Origin: Polytrichum commune
Lineage: Eukaryota; Streptophyta; Polytrichopsida; Polytrichales; Polytrichaceae
Length of the DNA stretch: 64,000 nucleotides
NCBI GenBank assembly: GCA_950295325.1
Contig: OX485808.1
Coordinates: 39,948,527 to 40,012,526 of the forward strand
Reading direction: 5' to 3'
In this document: piece after piece, positions 46,101 through 57,249 of the stretch
Numbering within the stretch: the stretch's first letter is position 1
Layout: each line of letters starts with the position of its first letter
The notes under the pieces: generated by a model
The model's input: only the letters and a program-made list of their open reading frames with translations
Databases searched by the model: none
Told to the model about the DNA's origin: nothing
Program-made: the position numbers and the translations under genes

Positions 46101-46849
46101 TTGAGGTGATGTGGCCGCCCCAAAGGGTGGCATTTCGGGAAGAGGCTATAAGCCTCCTCCTCGATGAGTGAGAGGGAATGATCGCATACAAGCATAACTC
46201 TAGTTCATCTAATATAAAAGGCGTGAAATGGTATGCACTCTGGAGGTTACCTTTGGTTAGTTCATTTGGCACTGGAATTAGCTACTAGGGCCTCAATTTA
46301 GTCTAGTTGAAGTCATATAGAGCCACAAACTTGTGGTGGTCAAGTTTGTATGTTGGATGAGAGACACGCTCTTGTATGCAACGAATCCATTTCAACAAAC
46401 TAATGCCTCGAATGGTGCAGAGTACTTCGTCTTGTGATACCCACCAAGTACTAATATTTTCTTGGTATTATAATGTGTTGAAAGTACACACCTTTACACC
46501 TAGTACAATGGCCTCATTGTGGCCCCACTGCGGCCCATTATAATTTTGGTCAAATGGATTTTTTTTTTGACCCCACAATATTATATGCTCAAAACTAGGG
46601 ATATGAAATCGATTTGTTTAACATGCATGAATTAATGGGGGTTGAAAAATAACATCAAGATAATATCAAAAGATCAATATTTTTGAACATTTTATTTTTT
46701 ATTTTTTATTATTGTAAAACCCACTCGTGTTTTCAATCCACACATAAAAGAGAGTTGAACCATGGTATTTTCTACCCACAAGGCTGACTTTCAACCCACA
46801 ATAAGAGGTGTAAATGGTGTCGATACCATTCACTCACCTACACTAAAGT

Positions 46850-47000
46850 AAACGTGCCTAATTCGATTACCTATCTTAATCGGACACCTCTAATTGAATG
46901 GTGTGTGGTTTGGTGTGTCTTTCGGCCTTTAAGAGATTGGAGTGTATGCTCAAACTATGTTATAAACTCAATAGTAAGATGCTAACTAGAAGAACCTATA
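46850..47000 (+). repeat. Dispersed repeat family B, copy 2
   Basis: Starts CCTAATTCGATTACC, then CTTAATCGGACACCT, then GGTGTGTGGTTTGGTGTG. The same start occurs at 58625 and 60937. The 3' half is more diverged than in the other copies. Confidence 0.5.
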
Positions 47001-47860
47001 TGGCCATTTAATGACCAACAGGAACTCCAGTTTGGTAAAGAACAAGATATTCATATGAGGAGAGAGAGAGAGAGAGAGAGAGAGTCCTCGACATAACAAT
47101 ATTCAAATCCATAACAATGTTATGTGAGATTGATTATATTCCATGGAATATTCCCCACAATATGTTATGGATGTGGATGTGGATGTGCTACTTATCTTGT
47201 ACTAATCACATGTTTCATATCCTACGAGAAGTGGGCTAGTGGGAAGAAGTAATCATTTAAGACCCAAAGACTATCTTACACTAGATAAGTCCAAGTTCCA
47301 ACATTCAAGGGGTCGTCTCAACACGGACCGCACCCATAGGTACATATGGGTGTGAAACCCATGCCGATATAATTAAGTAAGTACCAAGCCACCCGCAACC
47401 TTAACATAGGGGAATCTAGTTGGGGCCTCACACATGAATGTCGGGTTTAATGCTCCAAAGACTTGTCTCGATCGGTCTTCCCAAATTAATTAAGCAAGCC
47501 GGTCGTGAAGCGCATTTGGTAACCAAGGAGTCTTACGGTTGACTGATATAATGAAGCGGGAGACCGGAGATGAAGGAGCTCTTACACCTTGTAAGGCTCA
47601 CACTTATTACACCACCCGTTCAAATGTATAGAACTCCGTGTAAAGTACTCTCTCTCTCTCTCTCTCTCTCTCAATTGTCAGGGAATGCAACCGTACCCGC
47701 TGGCTATGGAGTCGTGGTGTGTAATCCATATCTTGCGAGGGTGAAAACACAGTGGATTATATTATAGTTTATAAGTGGCTATTTTTATATGATTTGACTC
47801 CGGGAATAGGATCAAAGACCTCGAATTAGTCGAATGGAATACAGTTACACTGTAAGCGTA
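47001..47860. other. Intergenic region with two dinucleotide microsatellites
   Basis: A (GA)n lies near 47061-47083 and a (TC)n near 47649-47673. The sequence between has no motif I can name. The two arrays are each other's complement about 590 bp apart, but the flanks do not pair. Confidence 0.4.
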
Positions 47861-50060
47861 GGAGTCCTAGGCGGTTGACCTATGTCACTGGAAACTTGTC
47901 TTATGTAACTAGACAAGTCTGCAAATCTAGCAGGGTGGTGGATGTGCATTGTTCTTTCATCGATGTGGGAGGATTGCGCAGGGCTCGTATGCCTAGTAGT
48001 GTTGGGATGGGTCAGGCCTCAACTTTACGTGGGACTTGTTTTTTTATTTACTTTTATTAGAGCCTCTTCATCTAGAATGGATGAGTTTGCATAGACGCCA
48101 CGGATCCCAAGCCATGACCACTGGGGCTCTGGCCTCCCAGAGTGGACACTACGTGAATTACGGCTCCTTACCACTTGCTATTTGTCACTGGAAGGCCTTG
48201 GGTCTATGAATAGGGATGAGAAATCTATTGTCGTTGTAGACCATGAAGCCATACATTGGAAGAGAACCAATGGCAAGGAATCGCAATTCATGCAACGGGG
48301 GTTGTGGTAAAAATATGTCCCATGTACATGTTGAGGGACAGTTAATTCCAACTAGATTTAAATTGGGATAATGCCATTTTCGTAGTCAAATCATCTAGAA
48401 GCTTATCAAACTTGGACAACATGTTATGTGCCAGTGAAAATTGCCTTGCTTCGTTGAAGACTTTGTAAATCTATCAAAGTGGTAGATTTGCATATTCTTT
48501 CACTGATGCAAGATGTATTGTCCGAGTCTCATATGCTAGTAGTGAATAGTTCACTTTGGTTTCACTTTTCCAATAGTTTACATAGACACCACGAATCCCT
48601 AGCCAACAACTTTGTGGTGTCTAGCTAAACTTATCAATTGGGAAAGTTACAATGCAATGAGCTATTCACTACACTGATTAACCCCATTAGTGTGTGTTAT
48701 CCCAATTGGTTATGCAATGCAATAATGTCTTACTCAAGAGTTCAACTTTTACTACTGAAAGTTCAGTAGGTTGTTTGGATGCTATAGATTATAAATGACT
48801 TTGCTTGGTAGAAATATTACATTCTCATTGAATAATTATAGGATTGTGTAACTTAAAATAATAACACGCACTAAATGAGATAATCAATGTACCAACATAT
48901 GAGTCATAGGCGGCCGTCCTACATTGGTGAAAGAACAATGCAAATCTATCATTGTAGTAGATTTGCAAGTTTTCAGATGACATTGGATAAGTTTTAAATG
49001 ATGCGAGTCAATCGCCCAAGGACTCATGCTTGTATAGATTCTATAGCCTAAGGTTTTCTAGTTTGCTTGATTTGATTTCACAAATGACATCAAGGACCCT
49101 GAATTTATTGACTAAGATCCAACCCCATGGGGTGACTTATTAGAAACATTAAGCTAGAGTGGTGCAACCAAAGATGTGGTGTAATTTATTATTTTTTACC
49201 TAAAATTTTAAAATTTCTAGAGGTAAACTATGATGGATAAAATATGCCACATTGGATTATAAGTAGTATAAGGTCTTATAGAAGATATCCAAGTAAGTTT
49301 CTTTAGATATAACGTACCATGTGGGATAAACTATCTTCATGTTGATGATGGAGCACTTGTGTGTTGTTTGTGCCATTGTTGTATAATGGCAACAATTCTG
49401 AAACCTAAGTTATTGAAGTTAAGAATTTATGATTGTCAATACAAAAGAAACCATCATTTAAAAACTCAATGCTTCCTAGTGCCATTCCTTAATAATTTAG
49501 TCTTAATTTTGGCACTCAAATTGTTAGAAATACTAGTGTCTTTAATCTTTGGATTTCACTTTCCTAATTTACTACAGTTTGTTATAATAAGTTAAAGGGC
49601 TGACAAATACCCCCTTCACAATTTGTACGTGATTATATGAGCCCTTAAAACACCATGAATTAGATAATTAGGTGATTGAAAGGTATAATGGATCCAATTG
49701 GCATGAATCAACCTTCAATCTAAGAGGGGGCTTGCTTATAACAAATCACCTTCATCCATGATGGAGGAGTTTAATTAAATGCCATGTAGTTTGAGCCTAG
49801 AGCCTCATGGTGTCTGCATAAACTTTTCTACGAGGAAGGTGAAAACGTAGTGAACTATTCTTGTGATAACACACATATCTATTTTTATACCGTTTTACTT
49901 TGGAATGACATGAGAGACCCCAAATTAGTTTGATGGGGGTTGGAATGAATTTGGCCTTTGAATTTAGGGGGCTTGTTTTCCCTAGAGTTCCTTCATCCAC
50001 AAATGGGTGAAGTTAGCAAGACATCATGAAGCTCCAAGCCAAAGTAAAGAGTCATAATTT
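47770..50060. repeat. Cluster of family D (palindrome-cored) and family E repeats
   Basis: Family D copies lie at about 47860-48000, 48415-48560 and 48895-49045. Each has a palindromic core of the form GCAAATCTAYC-N-GGTAGATTTGC (clearest at 48941-48968 and 48466-48494) and outer arms like AGTCCTAGGCGGTTGAC. Family E copies sit at 47770-48130, 48540-48650 and 49670-50060. The D copies appear nested in or beside E copies. No protein-coding potential is seen. Confidence 0.55.
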
Positions 50061-50517
50061 TATCTTGGAACCCATTTCATCTCATTGACCAACTATGACT
50101 CATATATCTAGAGGGCGAAAGGGTTAACAACTATTTTACATCCCGAATACCATTATTTTCAGTCCACTAAATATGATATGTACTGTCATATGGTATTATG
50201 TGTCACTATGGTAACTTTAGGATGACACTTCTTATGAATATGTGAACAAATATTGTCATGGATGAGGGATGAGTTCACCCTTTGGCCTAAACCTTACCTT
50301 CTCTTGTCGGCCACTTATGATGAACTATTGTCATGGATGGTTGAAAATTGGATGAAAAATCACTTGGTAAGTGACAATAATTGCACCACTGTAGATCTAT
50401 AACCAATTCAGAATATCTACAAGGAATGACAAATAATGTTGGGTTAACATTTAGTGTTGGTGGCACTTCACCAAGGTTTATAATTAGTATTGAGCAACAC
50501 AATTAGAATTGGTGACA

Positions 50518-50674
50518 AACTACGAGATGAGAGTGGAGAGATACCCAAACTGAACGGAGTGGTTGGCGGTTCGATTCTTGACCATGAAATCGTCTCTCTA
50601 CTTGACGGAAAACTAGCCAGATGGTCAAGCGCTTCATGTATTCCCAAAAGAAAAAGAAGAAAAGAAAGAAAGAA
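50518..50674 (+). mobile_element. tRNA-derived SINE, second copy, 13-bp target-site duplication
   Basis: The plus strand carries GTGGAGAGATACC (50533-50545), a B box GGTTCGATTCT (50568-50578), CTCTCTACTTGACGGAAAAC and an A/G-rich tail (AAAGAAAG repeats). AGAATTGGTGACA flanks it at 50505-50517 and 50675-50687. It aligns along its length with the minus-strand copy at 45347-45527 but differs in the middle, so the two come from different source copies. Confidence 0.85.
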
Positions 50675-50689
50675 AGAATTGGTGACACT

Positions 50690-51315
50690 AAATATCATAT
50701 TTAGTGTAGTTTCCAAAGACCGGACTGAATCAAGTGGGCCCCAGATGATTTAATCACAAACCTATAAGAGACGTATTTTATTAGAAGTGTATTAGGGAGG
50801 GAGGGGGGGGGGGGGGGGATGAAGTAGCATAGAGGCCACTCAGTCAATGCGAAGCTCAAGCAACTCTTATGTTCCTTTGTGTACCTTCTACTTACATAGT
50901 GCCACTTCTATAAACGGGTGTCATTAAACACAATTACCAATATTAACACACTAAGCAAATTTCTATAATCAAAAGACATCCAAGGTACTCCACTTTACCC
51001 TTAATTGCACCATTATGATATGGACCAATGTGATGCACCATCGTCACTTTCTTAATTAAGTCGGTGTTGCTTGCTAGTGACTTGACCCTCGTGATCCTTG
51101 TCGACTTCTTGTATATACTCTTGAATGTATGTGTAGAACTACACCTCCTCCTTTGATACGCATCGATACATAGGATCGAACCACCAACAATAGATTGGGA
51201 TGGTGGGTGTATGTTAGTGGCCACATCACCTTGTGAGTCGAGGAAAAGGTGTACAAATGGAGATCGGTGTAAATTAGGACAAGGTATGTTTTCACATGTA
51301 TGGTGGAATCGCAAT
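50690..51315. other. Intergenic region, no gene seen
   Basis: Contains a run of about 16 G at 50803-50818. The minus frame at 50943-51386 is motif-free and enters the tandem array on its right. I see nothing else to call. Confidence 0.4.
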
Positions 51316-52072
51316 GGGACCAATCCGCTCCCCGTTAAGGACCACTTCACACACGAGGCTGAGAACCCGTAACCATTACACTTCAAGCACTCTCATTGGT
51401 GGGAAAAGGCGGAGCCGGTCCAAGTTCAAGCACTCTCATTGGTGGGAAAAGGTGGAGCCGGTCCAAGTTCACTTCACACTACGCTTTACGGACCAACGGA
51501 GTATGTGAATGTAAGGTGGATGTAAAGTCTACATGATGGGACCAATCCGCTCCCCGTTAAGGGCCACTTCACACACGAGACTGAGAGCCCGTGACCATTA
51601 CACTTCAAGCACTCTCATTGGTGGGAAAAGGCGGACCGGTCCAAGTTCACTTCACACTACGCTTGAGGGACCAACGGAGTATGTGAATGTAAGGTGGATG
51701 TAAAGTCTACATGATGGGACCAATCCGCTCCCCGTTAAGGGCCACTTCACACACGAGACTGAGAGCCCGTGACCATTACACTTCAAGCACTCTCATTGGT
51801 GGGAAAAGGCGGAGCCGGTCCAAGTTCACTTCACACTACGCTTGAGGGACCAACGGAGTATGTGAATGCAAGGTGGATGTGAAGTCTACATGATGGGACC
51901 AATCCGCTCCCCATTAAGGGCCACTTCATACACGAGACTGAGAGCCCGTGACCATTACACTTCAAGCACTCTCATTGGTGGGAGAAGGTGGAGCCGGTCC
52001 AAGTTCGCTTCACACTACGCTTGAGGGACCAACGGAGTATGTGAATGCAAGGTGGATGTGAAGTCTACATGG
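51316..52072. repeat. 178-bp tandem array, four copies
   Basis: Copies start with GGGACCAATCCGCTCCCC at 51316, 51538, 51716 and 51895. Lengths are 222, 178, 179 and about 177 bp. The first is longer because a ~44-bp block (CAAGCACTCTCATTGGTGGG onwards) is duplicated inside it. Copies are over 90 percent identical by eye, so the array is young. Diverged half-copies of the same words (TTCACACTACACTTGAGGG-like) continue near 52280-52325. Confidence 0.9.
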
Positions 52073-52404
52073 ATTCCTACACGGCATCGAATGAATCATG
52101 TTTCATTGTCACTTGGTTTACTTTCAAAACCACCTTTTGGAGGTAGGCCTAGCACAAAACCGGGAGACCATGGCACTTGGAACGCTCATAACTCTTGGAT
52201 TATTCTATTTTATCATATGTGAGGACCCCGCGTGGAGAGAAATTCATTGAAATAGCGTTTGGTTGAGGGCCCGGTCACATATGGCTTCACATTACACTTG
52301 AGGGTCTGTGACCACACTACATGATTTTGGAGGTATCTTGGGACAACCTTTGGACATTTTCTTTTGGGCTCTCACAATTTCATGGTCACGGCTCTTGTGT
52401 TTGA

Positions 52405-52590
52405 GAAATACCCGGTTGAAGTTCAAGGCTTCAGGAAAATTACACATCATTTAAGGCACATTTATGGAATATGCTTGAAATTAATAAAGAAAAAACTGAA
52501 AGACCGCAATGTGCAACTGGTTAGACTTGGAAACACAAGGATTTTGACCGATTATGCCCCAAAACCTCCCCGGAGCCCAAACAAGGGGCT
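52405..52590 (+). repeat. Dispersed repeat family A, copy 3
   Basis: Shares CCGGTTGAAGTTCAAGGCTT-type start, GGAAAATTACACATCATTTA, ATTAATAAAG, CTGGTTAGACTTGGAAACAC, GATTTTGACCGATTATGCCC and CTCCCCGG with the other copies, in the same order. Confidence 0.65.
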
Positions 52591-52599
52591 GGGTGTTTC

Positions 52600-53500
52600 T
52601 GGATGAATTTCATCCATCCACACGAAACTGTTGGTACAGAGATACACCTCAAAAGCGTGACACACCTATGTAGTTGCACCGGACCTTACATCACATACGG
52701 ACTCCTATTTCCTAAGACAAAGAATCGAGGTACAAGGAACGGTCAAAAGCTTTATTATTTGGCCCGGGCCATTCATGCACAAATAGTTACCACAAATCAT
52801 GGTACAACTAGCACATAGTTATGAATGCTCTTATAGAAGCATAGTTGTGTGACAAATTTAGTAGTACGGTGCACATTAATTGCCCCCCCCCCCTTGGTTC
52901 ATCCGTGTAAATGAAAATTTTGAAATATTAGGCTCAAGAGTACAAAATAGGTACACAAGACGGTAGATGGTGCTAAAACCGTCGCTTCAAACGCTAAGCG
53001 TATGTATATGTTATAATTAGATGTAGAATTTTCAAATGGATATTGCTAGCAATGGATACGAGATTTCCATGCACTAAACCATGTCTTATTTGAATCCCGT
53101 ATACAAAAGTTACGAGGGTTCAAAGTTTTATTGATACGTGACCCAAGACCAACACATGAACTTCATGTTAAGATGGTGGATATTATGTGAATCAATGTGT
53201 GTTTATTGTGTAAGATTTGAGGGCGTTGGGTTTAGCACCATCTACATGTTGTGTGGGGAAAAGAAACCTCGTAGCTCGCACTACTATTCACTATTATAAT
53301 GTACTTTGTGATCCAAGATGATTGCCTCACACCTTTTATCACAAGGAATGCACGAACCCTAGTGTGGTCCACATGTTAAAAAATCCTCAAAACTCTTACA
53401 TTGGGGGACAACTCACAATAGAATGGTCACTTAGACTTGTCCACTCCCTGATGTCAGTCACAGAAAACAAGTGGGTGGTTGACATGTCCGATTGACATGA
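52600..53500. other. Intergenic region, no gene seen
   Basis: Short frames only; a C-run lies at 52883-52893. No repeat ends are visible. Confidence 0.4.
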
Positions 53501-53505
53501 CCTTG

Positions 53506-53623
53506 ACGGAGGCATAAATCTCTTGCTGCATCACGGGACACCGTAATCAGCATAAGACCAACGGGCTCATATTCATGCCGGTATTTAGTTACGGGCGTAA
53601 TTTTTCTTTTCTTTTCTTTTCTT
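53506..53623 (+). mobile_element. Short retroposon, second copy, 9-bp target-site duplication
   Basis: The insert ends in a T/C-rich tail (TTTTTCTTTTCTTTTCTTTT) and shares GGCTCATATTCATGCCGGTA-like and ACGGGCGT blocks with 40438-40522. ATGACCTTG occurs on both sides, at 53497-53505 and 53624-53632. This copy extends about 30 bp further 5' than the other. It has no recognisable promoter box. Confidence 0.6.
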
Positions 53624-53639
53624 ATGACCTTGTCAGTTG

Positions 53640-56600
53640 GATGACGTAAGGGTGAGTATCCATGTAGGCTACTCGCCCCACCAGATTTAGTGGGAATAAG
53701 GACAGATGTAGATGGAATCTTGTGGGGTGGTATTCATATGTGTCAATCAACTTTTGTTATTTCAAGTGTTTAGTGGCCGCATGGAAGTCTAGTGGCACAA
53801 GGCCCTTGCCCTCTATATTCCAGTAAGCCACCAAAACGTTGGTTGGTTTAGTTGCTTCTATTATCTTCATGAGAACACCTCCAAGCCATTTTTAATCTAG
53901 AATCTAGTGGGCGAGCTGCCACTATGGAGCCACTTCATGTCTTCGTCCAAGGGGCTCATTTGGCATGGGAAATATTTAATACTTCAAGAATAGATAGGTG
54001 CAAGTCTTGTTCAACTTCAATTTAATTTAAAGGAGAATGATGCTCCAAAGTTTTTTTGAAGTTCGTAGAAGGTCACTAAGACTTGAAGGAGAAGCAAATT
54101 TTCATGCCCGGGTGCAACCCATTGCAAGGATCGACCATCTTCAGCAGTGTGGCAACATCCTAAACCAAAAATGTTTCAAAATCAAGCTCAATTTGAGAGG
54201 CACTCATCATCTGGTCAACAAACTTTGACCACCTCTAGAATAAGCATATGAACTCTAGATTTGGAAATTCAAATCCTCACACATTCGTATCATAAAAATA
54301 TTATATATACATCAATATGTACATATATTTTTTCAATTCCCTCATCCATCCCTTCATCCAAACTTAGAAAAAATAGAATTGTCATTAGCTGCCCACCTTA
54401 AGAACTTCAATTTTGATGAAACGAATTTTTTTTTACTTTGCCTATCTTCATAATGGATTTGGTTCCTAGATGCAAGCAACTAATCATAAAATATATTAAT
54501 GAGAGTGGACTAGATTGCCCTCGACATCAAGGGCGGTATAAAAATTCCAAGTTCATTGGAATGCACCCTTTGGGCAATAAAGGATTGAAGGCCACAACAA
54601 GTAAGAACACAAGTTCATGGTTCAAGTTCATTTGGTCTTGCCTTTGCCAATTTTTTCTTCTTCTCTAAATTGTACTTCATGTAGGAAGACAAGGAATGTG
54701 AAATGATTGAAGACCCTTGGTGGGGACCTTTGACACAACCCAAATACATGAAGATGATGAGGATGAGAATGATTGTGGTAATAAGTTGGCATGAGTGCAC
54801 ATAGTTCATACATTTAGAGCAGCTATGTACATTTATAATATACAAAAGGGACAAATTCTAGTCGAAAGGAATGTCCTATCAATGTATATAAAAGAACCTT
54901 CCACAAATTGTCTCATGATTACCCACATAAGAAGTCAAATTTTTATCTAACGTCGACATGCTCTATTTAACTAGCGTTTCAACCATTTTGGACTTTTTGG
55001 CCAATTCTAGCTTAAGCTACCGCTGCATGCATGTTTTAATATCTCTACTATGGTGTCAAACATGTGCACACATCATATCCACTATCTTTTAACATACGAT
55101 CACTTACATAATGGCTACATGACAAGTACAATAACAACACTTGAAGCATGAGTGCTCACATTTTTTAAAATGGCTTACTTACTTCTGAACTCATCAAAAG
55201 CTTAAAAATACCTGGTAAATACCAAATGTTTCATCGTTACTACATTGTTTTGTCTAATTAGTGTGGGTGGGAAATTCATGTGGGTTGGAATTTAGTGTGG
55301 CTCACTTTACTTTTATAGTACCTACCTTGGTCAACATTAGTAATTTTTATAGTACTTGCCTTGCTTTGAATTTTTATCCAAATGTGCAGGTGAAGAAAAC
55401 CCACACTAATTTTTCACACTGCAGATTATAGTGGGCCACTTCAAATTATAATCAATACATAGTGTGGGTAGTTGGAATTAGAAAAAATAGTGTAATGTGA
55501 ACTTGAATTTTCCACATAGGACTAAAGTGGGTCTCAGCCAATGTAGGAATGACATGTGACAAATTTTGAAGGGAGGAGGTAATTGTTCCTTTGTCAGAAC
55601 AAAAAGCCCTCTACATTGCTCATTTCAATATTTGTTGTGTTTCACTCACTAAATGATATTGAGGATTGCAATGGGTGTTTCTCCAAGTGCTCTGTAATTG
55701 TTGAAGAGAGTGAACCAATCTTTAGATGACATGCATGTAAGGTTTAACCTCAGTAATGGATTCAATATCCCCAAAAGGGACTCTCAACTTCATAAATTTG
55801 TATCTTACTTAGACTCAAGTTACTTTTTATAGGACTATTTTCCTCTCTCAAATCTAGATTTTTAATTTATTTTTCACTTTTAGAAATTGATCAAATATCT
55901 ATGGCATTACTATCTTCTATGCTTCATGAAGTGCTCACATACCAAGGAGATGTTTTTGACAATTTTATCACTTTAGATCATATGATGGTTGCAACTCTTC
56001 ACCAATTTGTAGTAAATATGTGTTGTTAGCCAACCACATGATTGTCCTCATCAAAACAACGAGTTTGTAATTATGGTGAGATCTTTTATTTTATTTGCTT
56101 CCACTATCATTATGGGAGGACTAAAAGTGATTATTGTATTTCTAATGGTATGAGTGCGGTCCTTTGATGGTTGCTCATAATATCTCCTTGTGATGATTAT
56201 CAAGCAACACTTGGAATTGACATTTGTAACACATATTAGAAAATGAAGCATCCTTCATGCCCTTTTGAAGAGCTTTATATTATACTAACCCATGGTAGTA
56301 GTCCATCCATTGTAGATACCATGAATACATTGATTTGTCCTATTAGTGTGAATTATTATTTGAAATTACATGTGTATATTGATGTGGATACATAAACAAC
56401 TAGTATACACATCAAAGAATGTGAATAACTTGGTATGAAATGTTCTTCTTAGAAAAAAATTATAACGATGTGTAACTCCAAATGTAACCCACACCAATAG
56501 GTAGGACAAAATTAGTGCAATACTTAGTAATTCAGGATCTGGGGGGGGGGGATCACATAGTGTAAAATGTTGCATATATGTGCGTGCAACATTCAACATA

Positions 56601-57090
56601 TTTTAGGGGGTATTTTTTTTGGGCATACATTTTAAGGACCCTATAATTACATAGTATTGAAATTCAAGCCTTTGGATGGTACGTTAATCATAAATCTTGA
56701 GAGCTTTTATATCCATAATCATATATTTATCTCAAGAAATCATAAATATAAAGGTCACCCTTTGTTAATTCTAAATTTGTAACTTTTATTTTTGAAGATT
56801 AAATGCCACCCTATGTTATATTCCTCCTCCTTTTGAAAATATTGGAAGTATGCCCCTCCCCCCCCAAAGTTTAGGATGTAGAAAATGGGCAGAAATTGAT
56901 GCCAAACTTCTCAGTACTTTGAATTCTCGGTATTGTTCGCAATGCTAATTTGTTAGTTTCTTTTTCTTGTGCTTCAGTCTTTCTAATGTTTATGTGAGGC
57001 GATCTAAGTGACATTGGTGTGTGTGTGGAAAGTCCTCAAGTAACAAAGATACACTACAATAGTTTGCATACGGGTTTGACCAATGAGGTT
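53640..57090. other. Intergenic region, no supportable gene
   Basis: Frames at 54037-54228, 54438-54668 and 54615-54854 lack motifs. A degenerate family C element lies at 55250-55560. There is a G-run at 56541-56551. The strand composition and short frames give no sign of exons. Confidence 0.4.
55250..55560. mobile_element. MITE-like element (family C), degenerate copy 3
   Basis: Contains GTCTAATTAGTGTGGGTGGG at the left and CCCACACTAATTTTTCACAC, GTGGGCCAC further right. The ends are less clear than in the copies at 3846 and 17440, so limits are approximate. Confidence 0.35.
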
Positions 57091-57094
57091 TTAA

Positions 57095-57245
57095 CCAATA
57101 ATATCACTTCCAACATATGATTCCTGAACGAATCATCCTAAGTCAATGATTCAAGTACAAATGCAAATCTACCTCTCGGATAGATTTGCGGATTTTGCAG
57201 TGACGCACGTCAGTTGCCCAAGCCGCATATACTTGTAATGTTTGA
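57095..57245. repeat. Palindrome-cored repeat (family D), distant copy
   Basis: The core ATGCAAATCTACC, five bases, then GATAGATTTGC at about 57162-57190 matches the cores in the 47.9-49.0 kb cluster. A CAGTTGCCCAAGCCGCATAT block to its right matches the outer arm there (CAATCGCCCAAGGACTCAT). Confidence 0.5.
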
Positions 57246-57249
57246 CATG

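Noticed and set aside
47061-47673. (GA)n and (TC)n arrays as terminal inverted repeats of one element
   Set aside because: Only the microsatellites are complementary; their flanks do not pair and there is no target-site duplication.
51074-51508. Frames overlapping the 178-bp array, some with Arg/Ser-rich text
   Set aside because: They shift frame between array copies, because copy lengths of 178 and 179 are not multiples of three, so no protein is maintained.
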